40,767 nucleotides of DNA. Origin: Candidatus Zhuqueibacterota bacterium (lineage in GTDB: Bacteria > Zhuqueibacterota > Zhuqueibacteria > Zhuqueibacterales > Zhuqueibacteraceae). A program made the position numbers and the translations under genes. The notes beneath the pieces are model-generated. The model made no database searches and had not been told where the DNA came from. It saw nothing but the letters and a program-made list of their open reading frames with translations. The stretch spans positions 1 through 40,767 of the forward strand of contig JAKEEU010000122.1 in the NCBI GenBank assembly GCA_022616415.1. Direction: 5' to 3'. Shown one piece after another: positions 16,636 to 25,782 of this stretch. Positions within the stretch are counted from its first letter, which is position 1; each line of letters opens with the position of its first letter.

Positions 16636-18012
16636 TCACCCATTCCGTAATTTGACAAATCGTTTGCACAGCCAAAACGCCACCGGCCCGGTTGCCACAG
16701 CGATGGAGCCGGCGATGATTTCATCCGACCCGCTTGCCAGCATGGCAAACAGGCCGACCGCGACCGGGCAGATGACGGTGAGCCACAAGCCGATTTTGCC
16801 GCCGGGCACGCGAAAGTAGCGCGGCAAATCCGGCCGGCTGCGCCGCAATTTCGCCAGCGCAAAAAACTCCAAAAACATCCCGCAGAGAATGACCCAAATG
16901 TTGATCACGACCAGGCTTTGAAAATCACCCCACGCGAAAATGCTGTAGATGACGCCGCTGAGCACGATCGCGATCACCGGCGTGCCGTATTTCGGCGAGA
17001 CGCGCGTGATCGCTTTCGGCAAATAGCCGTCGTGCGCCATCGCAAATGGAATACGCGAATAGGAAAGCAGCCACGTGCCAAACAGGGCCATGTTGGCAAT
17101 CACGCCGGCCATCGAAACCCAGCCGCCGAGAAACGGACCGCCGATCATTTCCGCGATTTTGGCGAAATGCCCGGATTCCCAATTTTGCCAATTCGGGTCG
17201 ATCGCGAGACTCACAATAATCGGCAAGCCGTAGCTCGCGAGCACGAGCGGAAAGATCAACACGAGTGCGCGTGCAATCGCTCGCTCCGAATTTTTGATTT
17301 CCTCCGCCGCGGTGCCGATGCCGTCGAAGCCGCTAATGAACCAAATCGCCATCAACAAGCCCGAGCTTAAAACACTCGTGAGGCTTTTGCCTTCGGGAAT
17401 CAGCGGCAAAAATGGATTGTGGGAGATCTGTGGCAGGCCGAGGAGAATCATCACGATAAACGGCAAGGTCATGAACAACACAAAGAGAATCGAGCTGGTG
17501 CCGACAATCTCCACGCCACGAATGTTCAGCAGCGTAAAAAACCAGATGACCGCCAGCGCGATGCCCCAGTGAGCAAGCTCGTTCATCTGTGGATCGAAAA
17601 ATTTGAAATAGTCGGCGACGAGCACGGCGTAAATGGCGCAATCCAAAAACGAGCTGATCCACCACCACCAGCCGGCTTGAAATCCCCAAAAATCGCCGAA
17701 CGCGATTTTAACCCAGCGATAGAGCCCGCCTTCCACCGGCAGCGCGCTCGAAAGCTCAGCGGACATGAAGAGTAGCGGCAGCCCCCACAAAATCGGCGTG
17801 ACCAAGAGCAGAATGAACGTCATCCCCGGCCCGACCGCGGTGACGAATTCTTCCAACCCAAACGGCCCCGAGCAGACGGTGACGTACACGACGCAGAGCA
17901 AGCTTTTCCAGCCGAGCGAGCGTTTGAGTGCCGGATGAACTGGGATGGCTGGGGGAGCCAGAGCGATCGTGCCAGGTTTACTGTGGAAGGATAGGTCAGG
18001 TGGCTCATGCAT
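16636..18012 (-). CDS. APC-superfamily amino-acid permease
   Basis: A polytopic membrane protein (458 residues from 18012) with about 12 hydrophobic segments. The first helix region contains VVYVTVCSGPFGLEEFV, the unwound TM1 motif of the APC fold, and TM2-3 carry ALPVEGGLYRWVKIAFGDFWGFQ, a conserved APC signature. TM6 has GFDGIGTAAEEIKNSERAI. It should import or exchange amino acids or polyamines by coupling to H+ or Na+. The frame can be extended to a TTG at 18036, but the ATG at 18012 follows GGGGG at a suitable distance. No partner gene is evident; the threonine catabolic genes 2-6 kb upstream may be functionally related. Confidence 0.88.
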   Translation of the reverse strand: MHEPPDLSFHSKPGTIALAPPAIPVHPALKRSLGWKSLLCVVYVTVCSGPFGLEEFVTAVGPGMTFILLLVTPILWGLPLLFMSAELSSALPVEGGLYRWVKIAFGDFWGFQAGWWWWISSFLDCAIYAVLVADYFKFFDPQMNELAHWGIALAVIWFFTLLNIRGVEIVGTSSILFVLFMTLPFIVMILLGLPQISHNPFLPLIPEGKSLTSVLSSGLLMAIWFISGFDGIGTAAEEIKNSERAIARALVLIFPLVLASYGLPIIVSLAIDPNWQNWESGHFAKIAEMIGGPFLGGWVSMAGVIANMALFGTWLLSYSRIPFAMAHDGYLPKAITRVSPKYGTPVIAIVLSGVIYSIFAWGDFQSLVVINIWVILCGMFLEFFALAKLRRSRPDLPRYFRVPGGKIGLWLTVICPVAVGLFAMLASGSDEIIAGSIAVATGPVAFWLCKRFVKLRNG

Positions 18013-18108
18013 AGTCTTTACCCCCAAAGCCATCAACGGACACAGTCATTACCGGAAAGCTTAGAAAAATTTTTCGGCTCATTTTGGCTCAGCCATACGC
18101 CTGTCTGT

Positions 18109-18540
18109 TCATTCTGCTTTACTGAAGGACTTACTTTTCTCCATCAGCTTTCTATCCAGGAGTCGGTTTATCGTATTAAGTTCTTCCCCAATATGATGTG
18201 CCATATGATAAGCATGCTTCCATAACTCTCGGAACAATTGATGCGGCTTTTTAAATTCCGGACCAAAGGCTTCAGCAATTTCATCGTGAGTGACGTCCCT
18301 TCTATCGACCCGAAGCAGGGGTTGTCTTTCCTTATATAACGACAACACATGATATGGTTCCGACGCTTGATCGCCAACCTCATAAACCTCCTCCAGCCGA
18401 AGAGAGTACTCACCTTCTAGAGGTGCTATCAGTGTTCCAGGATCTGCTGTAGGTTCCCACGGAATCAGGCCGCGTTTCGTAGCACGAAAGACGTTGATCA
18501 AGAACTTGGTTAGTTCTGGTGTCAAAGGGATATCTGCCAT
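18109..18540 (-). CDS. Hypothetical protein, last gene of a small operon
   Basis: A 143-residue soluble protein, not recognised. It begins MADIPLTPELTKFLINVF and has a mixed N-terminal half with YHVLSLYKERQP. The C-terminal helical half is rich in His (ELWKHAYHMAHHIGEEL) and might bind a metal or another helix. The tail is basic. ATG lies 17 bases after the preceding 75-codon frame, with GAGAG upstream, and the unit is served by the sigma-70-like promoter at 19081-19109. Base composition is more AT-rich than the flanking permease gene, which hints at later acquisition. Confidence 0.65.
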   Translation of the reverse strand: MADIPLTPELTKFLINVFRATKRGLIPWEPTADPGTLIAPLEGEYSLRLEEVYEVGDQASEPYHVLSLYKERQPLLRVDRRDVTHDEIAEAFGPEFKKPHQLFRELWKHAYHMAHHIGEELNTINRLLDRKLMEKSKSFSKAE

Positions 18541-18556
18541 GATAACTCTCCATATT

Positions 18557-18784
18557 TTAATCGCTTACCCGTGATTCGTATTTTCCAACTTCCGCAGCAA
18601 GAATGGTGTTTATTCGAAGAATTGCCGCTGCCAAACTTTCCAATTCGCGAATTTGAGGCGGGCGGCTCATAAATTTTCGTAGTTGTGCGTTTAGTGTATT
18701 AAGCTGCGTAATAAGCAAATTGAGCTTCTTTTTGGTGTCATCTTTGAAATGCAGCGCCCACCTGTTTGTGATGAAGGTGGGCAA
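18557..18784 (-). CDS. Small hypothetical protein overlapping the NYN fragment
   Basis: A 75-codon frame. Its N-terminal part overlaps the end of the NYN remnant in another frame, so the exact start is uncertain. The product is predicted to be mostly helical with coiled-coil character (KKKLNLLITQLNTLNAQL, then IRELESLAAAILRINTILA). It ends 17 bases before the 143-residue gene, consistent with an operon. No family is recognised. It could be the surviving C-terminal part of a longer gene whose start was deleted together with the end of the NYN gene. Confidence 0.45.
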   Translation of the reverse strand: MPTFITNRWALHFKDDTKKKLNLLITQLNTLNAQLRKFMSRPPQIRELESLAAAILRINTILAAEVGKYESRVSD

Positions 18785-18939
18785 TGATAATAGTAAGTGC
18801 GGAGTAGATGTGCATCAGGATGGATATGAGCCGCAATCTCACGAGAAAATGCGGCATAGTCGATTCGCGTGCTGCCAAATTCATCCCGTAACACGCTATC
18901 CAGATAACCGCCATCAATGTAAACGGCGACTCGGCTCAT
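18691..18939 (-). pseudogene. Truncated NYN/LabA-like (PIN-fold) nuclease gene
   Basis: The start is well supported (AGGGAGGG before ATG at 18939). It gives VAVYIDGGYLDSVLRDEFG, IDYAAFSREIA and LLRTYYYHCPP, the typical first 55 residues of NYN-domain (DUF88) RNases, including the metal-binding Asp in YIDGG. After CPP the family pattern stops and about 25 unrelated residues lead to a stop. Complete NYN proteins are usually 150-250 residues, with further catalytic Asp residues near the end, so this product lacks most of its active site. Confidence 0.65.
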
Positions 18940-18973
18940 AAGTCCCTCCCTACTGGCTATGATACAAAAGGCA

Positions 18974-18998
18974 AAGGTCACCCGCAACGGGTGACCTT
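18974..18998. promoter_or_regulatory. Perfect hairpin in the leader of the NYN operon
   Basis: AAGGTCACCCG and CGGGTGACCTT form an 11-bp perfect stem with a 3-nt loop, between the promoter at 19081-19109 and the NYN start at 18939. It could stabilise the mRNA, attenuate transcription (the minus strand continues TTGCCTTTTG, a poor U-tract) or bind a dimeric repressor. Confidence 0.6.
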
Positions 18999-19080
18999 GC
19001 ATACAACTACCATAAACCACCTGACGTACCCAGCGTGGCATCTCCACGCCTTATAGAACGCCAGGGAAAGTTCCAAGACA

Positions 19081-19109
19081 AATATAATAAAGCCATTGAT
19101 GATTGTCAA
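19081..19109 (-). promoter_or_regulatory. Sigma-70-type promoter of the NYN operon
   Basis: On the minus strand TTGACA (plus 19104-19109) is followed after exactly 17 bases by TATATT (plus 19081-19086). This near-consensus promoter points toward the truncated NYN gene and the two small genes after it, about 130 bases before the first start codon. Confidence 0.7.
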
Positions 19110-19137
19110 TGTCTTTTTAATGTTTTTTGAGTCAAAG

Positions 19138-19395
19138 TCAAATCACCCCCACCTCTTTCCCCACCTTCTCGAACGCCTTCACCGCGAAATCCAAATCTTC
19201 AGTCGTATGCGTGGCGGAGATCATCACGCGCAGGCGCTCTTTGCCTTTGGGCATGGTCGGGAAGCCGATGGCCATCGTGAAAACGCTGTTCTCAAAAGGC
19301 TTTGGAGAGCGTGCCGATCTCAAGATAACGCGACCAAGCACGCCCTCACTTTGCGCGTCGTCGATCATAAAGACCTGCCGTAGCGCATGACTATG
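19138..19395 (-). pseudogene. Decayed second copy of kbl
   Basis: The last 36 codons ([16 protein letters not shown] to [13 protein letters not shown]) are nearly identical to the end of the intact kbl at 20345-21520, and the first part (DDAQSEGVLGR) matches its [11 protein letters not shown]. Between them about 110 residues are missing. The joined middle (RSARSPKPFEN) corresponds to the GTLSKAFG segment read in the wrong frame, so the catalytic Lys region is destroyed. DNA similarity extends to the region just after the stop codon. The gene is a non-functional duplicate, separated from the intact copy by the trypsin-like lipoprotein gene. Confidence 0.85.
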
Positions 19396-20239
19396 GCAGA
19401 GTGACGAAGTCTTCGAGAAAATCGCGAGCCGATGCAGTGTCGAGACGGTAGGTGACGTTTGTCGCCAGACACATGGCGTCCCCTGTCACCGTCAACGAGG
19501 CGATTATGTTCGTCTCGTTGGCGCCGGCGCCGAGGAAGTTGGGCCCGCCCGAGTCGCCAAAGCAGGTGCCGCCATCACCGGTGGCGTCGTTTTGAGAAAG
19601 TCGCAGCCAGGCGTTGTTAAGAGCGTTGAATTCAGAGACCGCGACCCAGCGCAGGCTTGTGAACGGGAAGCTAGGCGGACCGCCGCCAATCGTGGGTTGG
19701 AGCACACCGTAGCCCACCGCAGTGAATTTTTGACCGTTCAGCGTTCCAGCCGCCTTCATTCGATCGAACAAATTGGCGGTCGGAAGCGACGCGGGATCAA
19801 TATTCATGATTGGCTTGTCAAGAATGATCACGGCGATATCACCCGGATCCGACTGAACTTGATTGAAATTCGGATTGGTATGCATGGTCCCGTGGTAAAG
19901 CTTCGAGTTTGAGGTAAAGGAAGGGTCGAACGTCACCCAAACGTCAGTGATACCGATTGACTCGAGAAAAGCGGTGCAGTGAGAAGCGGTTAGGAAAACC
20001 GTGGGGGCAATTAGAGTCCCGGAACATAACAAATCCTTTTGGCCAGGAGTCCGCCACTCGGCGACCATCCCACCGACGTTCGGATGCCCGCCGTCGTCCT
20101 GTGTGCCGAAGGTGATGTCTTTCAGCGGTCCCATTTCGATCGAGAATGGCTCCTGTGGTGAGTCGTTTTTGCAGCCCCCCAACATCAAGCCCATCATCAA
20201 GCATGCAATGGGCCAAACAAACCGCATAAAATGTTTCAT
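19391..20239 (-). CDS. Trypsin-like serine protease, lipoprotein
   Basis: A 282-residue S1-family protease. The hydrophobic N-terminus ends in a lipobox (LGGC, C23), so it should be lipid-anchored after export. The catalytic triad is H87 in LTASHC, D134 in GDIAVIIL and S230 in CFGDSGGP; the substrate-pocket region precedes it (ATGDGGTC). It probably cleaves proteins in the periplasm or at the cell surface. ATG at 20239 is preceded by AGGAGG with a suitable gap. The gene lies between the intact and the decayed kbl copies, and its end slightly overlaps the decayed copy, which suggests insertion with the duplication. Confidence 0.9.
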   Translation of the reverse strand: MKHFMRFVWPIACLMMGLMLGGCKNDSPQEPFSIEMGPLKDITFGTQDDGGHPNVGGMVAEWRTPGQKDLLCSGTLIAPTVFLTASHCTAFLESIGITDVWVTFDPSFTSNSKLYHGTMHTNPNFNQVQSDPGDIAVIILDKPIMNIDPASLPTANLFDRMKAAGTLNGQKFTAVGYGVLQPTIGGGPPSFPFTSLRWVAVSEFNALNNAWLRLSQNDATGDGGTCFGDSGGPNFLGAGANETNIIASLTVTGDAMCLATNVTYRLDTASARDFLEDFVTLP

Positions 20240-20344
20240 AACTACCTCCTTTGGACCGATTTGGTTTAACTGATGAGCACACGCACTTTCTCACATTGGA
20301 TTAAAAAAAGTGCGTCTGGCAATTTTGAATCGGCGCAACAATGG

Positions 20345-21520
20345 TTATATCACCTCCACCTCTTTCCCCACCTTCTCAAATGCCTTCACCGCAAAATCCA
20401 AATCTTCGGTCGAGTGCGTGGCTGAGATCATGATGCGCAAACGCTCTTTACCTTTTGGTACGGTTGGAAAGCCGATAGCCATGGCGAACACGTTGTTCTC
20501 AAAAAGCTTCTGGCTCAGCGCGCGCGCTTTTTCGGTGTCGCCGATCATGACCGGCGTGATCGGGGTGACGCTTTGGCCAAGATCGAAGCCGAGCGCCTTC
20601 ATTTTATCTTTAAAGTATTTGGTATTCGCCCAGAGTTTCTCGACCAGCTCGCCAGATTCCGCGAGAATATCAACGGCGGCAATACACGCGGCAATATCGG
20701 CCGGGGTGACGGCGCTGGAAAAGAGAAAAGGCCGCGCGCGCTGGCGCAGAAAATCGACGATGGCTTTTTTTCCGGCAATGTAACCGCCGACGACGCCGAA
20801 GGCTTTGGAGAGCGTGCCGATTTCAATATCGACTCGACCGTGCAAGCCGAAGTGATCTGCAATGCCGCGACCGGCGCGGCCGAGCACGCCTTCGCCGTGC
20901 GCATCATCCGCCATTGTGAGCGCATTATATTTCTCGGCGACTTCCACAATTTCTTTCATCGGCGCGACGTCGCCGTCCATGCTGAACACGCCGTCGGTGA
21001 TGATCAAGCGATTGCGCGCCGCCGGCTCGCTTTTGATCTTGGCTTCGAGATCGGCCACATCGTTGTGCTTGTAGCGCACGACTTTGGCCTTCGAAAGGCG
21101 GGTGCCGTCGATAATGCTGGCGTGGTTCAGCTCGTCGGAGAAAATCACATCATCTGCTGTGGTGATGGTCGGGATGACGGCCTGGTTCGCCAACAATCCC
21201 GATTGCACGGAGATCGTGTCTTCCACACCTTTGAATGCCGCCAATTTCCGTTCGAGCTGCCGATGCAAAGTTTGCGTGCCGGCAATCGAGCGCACCGCCG
21301 CCGGGCCGACGCCATATTCATCAATCGCCTTCTTTGCCGCCTCTTTAAGTTTCGGATGATTGGCAAAGCCGAGGTAATTGTTGGTGCACAGATTGAGCAC
21401 ACGCTTGCCATCCACCTGAATCCATGCGCCCACCGCGCTCTCGATGGTGCGGATGTTGATGAACAATCCCTGCTCTTTAAGCGCTTGGATTTCGTTATTG
21501 AGAAAGTCGAGTTTGGACAT
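20345..21520 (-). CDS. kbl: 2-amino-3-ketobutyrate CoA ligase (glycine C-acetyltransferase)
   Basis: A 391-residue PLP enzyme of the alpha-oxoamine synthase family. It converts 2-amino-3-ketobutyrate and CoA into glycine and acetyl-CoA, the second step of threonine breakdown. PLP-binding features: [15 protein letters not shown] at the start, [20 protein letters not shown] (D206 and H208) and the lysine K239 in [12 protein letters not shown]. The C-terminus ([17 protein letters not shown]) is typical. It could instead act as a biotin-pathway 8-amino-7-oxononanoate synthase, but a threonine dehydrogenase gene of the SDR type lies 1.7 kb upstream on the same strand, which supports kbl. GGAG precedes the start. 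Confidence 0.9.
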   Translation of the reverse strand: MSKLDFLNNEIQALKEQGLFINIRTIESAVGAWIQVDGKRVLNLCTNNYLGFANHPKLKEAAKKAIDEYGVGPAAVRSIAGTQTLHRQLERKLAAFKGVEDTISVQSGLLANQAVIPTITTADDVIFSDELNHASIIDGTRLSKAKVVRYKHNDVADLEAKIKSEPAARNRLIITDGVFSMDGDVAPMKEIVEVAEKYNALTMADDAHGEGVLGRAGRGIADHFGLHGRVDIEIGTLSKAFGVVGGYIAGKKAIVDFLRQRARPFLFSSAVTPADIAACIAAVDILAESGELVEKLWANTKYFKDKMKALGFDLGQSVTPITPVMIGDTEKARALSQKLFENNVFAMAIGFPTVPKGKERLRIMISATHSTEDLDFAVKAFEKVGKEVEVI

Positions 21521-21606
21521 TTTAGAACTCCGTTGAATTTGGAGAAGTTTGGTTAAATGAAAACCATGCCAAGTCTATTTCGCGCTGCTTGGCGGAGCCA
21601 ATCAAT

Positions 21607-21795
21607 TCAAATTTTTTCACGAAGAATATATTTGAAAAGCTCCTCCATAAACTCCTCTCGTTTTGCTGAATCTTTAAAAATGTCGATCAAGTTAAATACC
21701 TTGTCAATGTCGCGTTCTGTCTGTAGCTGTTTTCGGACCGCGGGTGTCAGAATACTGGGAAGGAAAATCGTAACACAACGAGGGTTTTCTGACAT
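21607..21795 (-). CDS. Small ORF overlapping the end of the DNA methyltransferase
   Basis: A 62-codon frame starts at 21795 (GGAA upstream) and overlaps the methyltransferase reading frame in another phase. The product looks protein-like (LPSILTPAVRKQLQTERDID, then DSAKREEFMEELFKYIL) and predominantly helical. It could be a partner of the methyltransferase, the N-terminal stub of a lost restriction enzyme, or the true methyltransferase C-terminus displaced by a frameshift near 21790. I do not recognise a family. Confidence 0.4.
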   Translation of the reverse strand: MSENPRCVTIFLPSILTPAVRKQLQTERDIDKVFNLIDIFKDSAKREEFMEELFKYILREKI

Positions 21796-23182
21796 GCTTT
21801 TTCCAGAAGACGATTGATTCCCGCACGGGCCGTCGACCGTATATGGCCATTTGCTGCGAGCTATTTCCCTTATAACGTGTGATCCAAATTTCCTCCGTAT
21901 CCAAGCCGTGCTTTGCTGCCAATTCTGACAGAAGCAGATCGGTGGGAATACTTTCACCGGCAAATTGCGCGTTTGCCACAACCAATGCGACTTTTCCGCC
22001 TGGTCTAAGATAGGTTGCCAAATTTTTGATGACCAAATTCATGTCTTCAAAATATGCCTTTACCATGATCGGCACGCGCTCGTTATTGAGCTCTTTCTGA
22101 TGCAATTCTGCCAAAATCTCGTCAAGAGCAGGCAAATTGATTCTTTTGTTCTCATGGTCGCGGCTTTCAATGTGGGAGCGCAGAAGGCTATGGCGAACTG
22201 CCACCAAATCTTGATGGGATTGAACGTTCAACAAACAGAGCTCGAGAACATAGGAACGCGAATAGTCTTAGCGGTTTAAGTATGGCGGCGAGGTGATAAC
22301 GGCATCCACATTCCCATGCAAATTTGCCGGCAGGCATAAATCACGCGCGTCACCCAGCAGCACACTCGCTTTGCCTTTGGCTTTGGCGGTGAGGGCGCGC
22401 ATTGCGGATAAATCGCTGATCATCGACAAGAGCATAGCCTGCAGAGCATCACGTACGCTTGGAATCGGTTTATCGACAAGCCGCAAAAACTGTCCATCTT
22501 TTGAAGTGAGACTCACGCTTTCAAGAATGGAAAGTAAACCGAGCAACAGAAAATCCCGAATCGGCCGTTCAAAAGAATCAATCTGCTCTTTAAAAAACAT
22601 GATTTCCTCTTGAACTTCGGCCGGGAAAGCCAGGCTGATAATCCGAATTTGTGGCAATGTCGAATTGGGTGTTTTAAACGGAATAGCAAACAATTTTTGA
22701 ACAGCCTCTAAAAGGATGTCGCGATTCGGCCAATCTGCAATTTTAGCCTGAGAAACAAAAACAGCCGCTGGAAGCATGTCGATGCCGATTGCAGCCAGCC
22801 CCAATTCTTTGCAAGCCAGCAACGTGGTGCCACTTCCGACAAAAGGATCGTAGACAATCGCACCGTTTTGCAAACCAAACTTGGCTGCCAGGTTGATCAC
22901 CAACTGTCTTGAAAAACCTTCCTTAAATTTAAACCAGTTGTATATTGGAATTGTTTTGTTGGGAACATAAGTCACCAGTTGCCTATAGTCGGGATGTTCA
23001 CTCAAAAAATCCACATAGCGGCCTTCGAGTACGTTTCTCTCTACGTTTGATTCCAGGTCGGCTGCTGACCGTGATGTAACGATCTTCTTAGAGACAGAAG
23101 GAAAGTATTCTACTGCGAAGTCAAGTTGAATACCTTCTTGCATGATAAATGCGCTTTGCGTGATTGAGTCTTTTTTCTTCAT
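21704..23182 (-). pseudogene. DNA methyltransferase interrupted by an in-frame stop
   Basis: Two consecutive pieces in one reading frame form a DNA N4-cytosine/N6-adenine methyltransferase. The first (22268-23182) has YDPFVGSGTTLLACKELG (SAM-binding motif I), IGIDMLPAAVFVSQAK and ends at the catalytic motif TSPPY followed by LNR and TAA. The frame then continues with DYSRSYVLELCLLN; intact relatives have a Tyr at the stop position, so a single base change of TAT/TAC to TAA explains it. The second piece adds GGKVALVVANAQFAGE and RESIVFWKK. The stop falls directly after the catalytic motif, so neither half should be active. The gene is more AT-rich than its neighbours and separates tdh from kbl, which suggests a mobile restriction-modification unit. 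Confidence 0.8.
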
Positions 23183-23266
23183 TTGTAAAATCGTCTTTAG
23201 ACATTCCTAAAACTTAGAACAATTTTCCAGATTGTCAAACACTCCGTTTTTAATACGCCAGGTTAT

Positions 23267-24301
23267 CTACGCGCGATATCGCTCCTTGATCCCCGGAATC
23301 AAATACTCTCCAAACGCGCGGCCTTGGTCGTACTCCGGCGCCCAGCCCCAATCACGGCGGGCAGCGGAGTCGTCAACGTCCGCCGGCCAGGAATCGACGA
23401 TGGCTTGCCGCTTGTCGTCGGGCCGAAAGGTAATCTCGGCTTTGGGAAACGCGCGCCGCACGATGTCGCGAATCTCGCCGGCGCTGGGATTGAAACTTCC
23501 GATGTTGTAAACGGATTGGGTTAGTTTCTCGCGCGAAACAGCTTGCAATTTCAACAGGGCGTTGATCGCATCTGGCATGGCCATAAATGGAATGCGCACG
23601 TCTTCGCGCACGAAACAGGCGTAGCTCTTGTTTTGCGCGGCGGCGTGCAGCATCTCCGGCGCATAATCGCTTGTGCCGCCGCTCGGCACTGTCGTCGCGC
23701 TGATCAAGCCGGGAAACCGAATGGAACGAAAATCGATGCCGCCTTGCAGTGTGTTGTCCGCAGCGAGTTGGCGATAGTGCGACGCGTAATAACGGCCGAG
23801 ATGCTCACAATACAGTTTGTTGCATCCGTACATCGTCGCTGGAAAATTCCACTCGGTTTCTTTGACTTTGCCGGCGATTTGCTTGGCCTCGCGATTGGGG
23901 AGGCCGTAGACCGCAATCGAGCTGGGAAACATGAATTGCACCACTTGGCCGTGCCAACGCGATTGCTCGATGGCCAGTTTCAGCAAGTTGAGCGTGCCTT
24001 CGACGTTGACGCGATGCGCGGCTTCCGGCGTAAACTCTGCGCGCGTGGAGAGCAACGCCGCCAGATGATAGACGCAGTGAATCTCGTATTCGCTTTGCAA
24101 ACGTTCGAGCAGCCGCTGGTCGAGAATATCGCCCACGATCGTGGCGTCGCAATGCGGCTGCAAGCTCGCATCGACGGGACGGATATCGAGCGCGATGATA
24201 TGATGCTTGCCTTCTGCGGTCAGGCGCGTGATAAGCCCGTGGCCCATCTCGCCGTTGGCGCCGGTGATCAAAATGCCGGGTTTACGAATGTGATCGGCCA
24301 T
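23267..24301 (-). CDS. tdh: L-threonine 3-dehydrogenase, SDR/epimerase-like type
   Basis: A 344-residue extended short-chain dehydrogenase. It has the NAD-binding GANGEMG (14-20) after ILIT, an acidic residue at the end of strand 2 (ALDIRP), HLAALLSTRAE, SSIAVYG (127-133) and the catalytic YxxxK (Y158, K162 in MYGCNKLYCEH). The sequences GIDFRSIRFPGLIS and GTSDYAPEMLHAA are characteristic of the SDR-type threonine dehydrogenase rather than of nucleotide-sugar epimerases. It oxidises threonine to 2-amino-3-ketobutyrate, which Kbl then cleaves. GGAAG precedes the start. A methyltransferase remnant now separates it from kbl. Confidence 0.85.
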   Translation of the reverse strand: MADHIRKPGILITGANGEMGHGLITRLTAEGKHHIIALDIRPVDASLQPHCDATIVGDILDQRLLERLQSEYEIHCVYHLAALLSTRAEFTPEAAHRVNVEGTLNLLKLAIEQSRWHGQVVQFMFPSSIAVYGLPNREAKQIAGKVKETEWNFPATMYGCNKLYCEHLGRYYASHYRQLAADNTLQGGIDFRSIRFPGLISATTVPSGGTSDYAPEMLHAAAQNKSYACFVREDVRIPFMAMPDAINALLKLQAVSREKLTQSVYNIGSFNPSAGEIRDIVRRAFPKAEITFRPDDKRQAIVDSWPADVDDSAARRDWGWAPEYDQGRAFGEYLIPGIKERYRA

Positions 24302-24346
24302 AATCGCTTCCGTGGGATTGATGAAAATGAAGAAAGCCTTAAATCG

Positions 24347-24414
24347 CCAACCGCCAATGAACGCTAATTAACGCGAATAACAATTAGCGTAATTTTGCGT
24401 GAATTAGCGGTTCG
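24347..24414. repeat. Intergenic inverted repeat, family B (copy 2)
   Basis: The left arm AACCGCCAATGAACGCTAAT continues TAACGCGAATAA. The right end GAATTAGCGGTT is the complement of the left start, and an inner pair AACGCTAATT / AATTAGCGT adds a second stem. The left part matches the copy at 13455-13520. It lies between the PQQ-propeller and tdh genes. Confidence 0.75.
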
Positions 24415-24429
24415 TTAAAAAATCTTCTG

Positions 24430-25782
24430 CTATTGCCCGATGGCGAAAAGGTGGTGTTGCGTTCTAATGTACATCATTCCCGAAGAAATGGCCGGTGTCG
24501 CCATTAGCAGCTCACCCATGTGGTTCGTCGCGAGCAACTCAAATTTAGGTCCAGCTTTCACGACAAAAATGCCGCCATCTTCACTCGGAAGATAGATCTT
24601 GCCGTCGGCAGCCACCGGCGAAGCGCTGAATCCGCCGCCTTGATGCGGAATGCGTTCGCGAAAAATTTCTTCGCCAGTTTTCAACTGATAACAATCGAAA
24701 ATGCCCTGATTCGCCAGCACGTAGAGATAATCGCCGTAGATGAGCGGCGTGGGCATGTAGGAGCCGCGTTTCTGTTTACTCCAAGCAATATGCTTGCTCG
24801 AAGTTTGCTCGTTGGCGAGAGTAATGTCTCCCGAAGCACCGGCCCGAATGACGAAAATTGGAGACTCCGGGCGCCGGCCGCTGGCGACAACAATTAAACC
24901 ATCGGCAAAGACCGGCGTCGGAGCGGTAATTTTTGAGCTTCCGCCCAGCCGCCACAATTCGTGGCCCGTCGCCGGATCGTAGCCCCGAATAAAATTGGAG
25001 GCGTTGGTGATAAGCTCCACTCTATTCTTGCCGGGATAAATCGTCGGTGTTCCCCACGAGGGCAACTCTTCGCGCGTGGTTTTCCAAACCGTCTTGCCGG
25101 TCTTGACGTCGGCAGCAAGCAGAAACGATTCGTTTTGCGTGTCGCATTGAACGATCACCAGATCGTTATAAATAATAGGCGAGCTTGCCGTGCCCCATTC
25201 GTAATCCGGCGCATCGTAGGCGCCCGCATTGAGCACACCGAGGTCTTTCTTCCAAATTAGACGGCCTTTCATATCAAAAGCATACAAGCCTTGTGAGCCG
25301 AAGAAGGCGATCACATAGCGGCCGTCGGTCGCCGGCGTGGAATTGGCATAGCTTGCCTTGATATGTCGCTTCTCGCGCGGCATACCTTTGTAGGCCGTTT
25401 TCTCCCAAAGAATTTTGCCGCTCTTTTTTTCGAGGGCGTACACCTTCCATTGATGCACTGAGCGGTCGTCGGAAGCGTCGCCGTCGCCATAGAGGCCGTG
25501 GCGAAAAGTGGCGTTACCACGGCTGCTGATGGCCGTGGCAACGAAGACGCGATCCGCCCAAACTATGGGACTCGAATGCGCCAGTCCCGGAATCCCAGTT
25601 TTCCACTTGATATTGACGCCCTTCTCGCCGTCCCAATTGTCGGGGAGATTTTGCCCTTCTGAAATACCGGAGGCGTACTGTCCTCGAAACGAAGGCCAAT
25701 TATCCTCGCGCCGGCCGTCGCCGAAAATAGCCATCAACAACAACGGCGCCATCAAGCAGGGCAACAACAAATCTCGTTTCAT
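24430..25782 (-). CDS. PQQ-type beta-propeller protein (BamB-like), exported
   Basis: A 450-residue protein with an N-terminal hydrophobic signal sequence ([20 protein letters not shown]) and [15 protein letters not shown], the usual start of secreted quinoprotein-like repeat proteins. Repeats with the tryptophan-docking pattern follow: [49 protein letters not shown] and [11 protein letters not shown]. They form an eight-bladed propeller. The PQQ cofactor ligands of true dehydrogenases are not evident, so a binding or scaffold role outside the inner membrane is more likely than catalysis. The frame extends to 25794; the start at 25782 best fits the signal peptide. Confidence 0.85.
   Translation of the reverse strand: MKRDLLLPCLMAPLLLMAIFGDGRREDNWPSFRGQYASGISEGQNLPDNWDGEKGVNIKWKTGIPGLAHSSPIVWADRVFVATAISSRGNATFRHGLYGDGDASDDRSVHQWKVYALEKKSGKILWEKTAYKGMPREKRHIKASYANSTPATDGRYVIAFFGSQGLYAFDMKGRLIWKKDLGVLNAGAYDAPDYEWGTASSPIIYNDLVIVQCDTQNESFLLAADVKTGKTVWKTTREELPSWGTPTIYPGKNRVELITNASNFIRGYDPATGHELWRLGGSSKITAPTPVFADGLIVVASGRRPESPIFVIRAGASGDITLANEQTSSKHIAWSKQKRGSYMPTPLIYGDYLYVLANQGIFDCYQLKTGEEIFRERIPHQGGGFSASPVAADGKIYLPSEDGGIFVVKAGPKFELLATNHMGELLMATPAISSGMMYIRTQHHLFAIGQ

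Noticed and set aside
20573..21556. 327-codon plus-strand ORF
   Set aside because: Antisense of kbl; the minus strand has full PLP-enzyme motifs.
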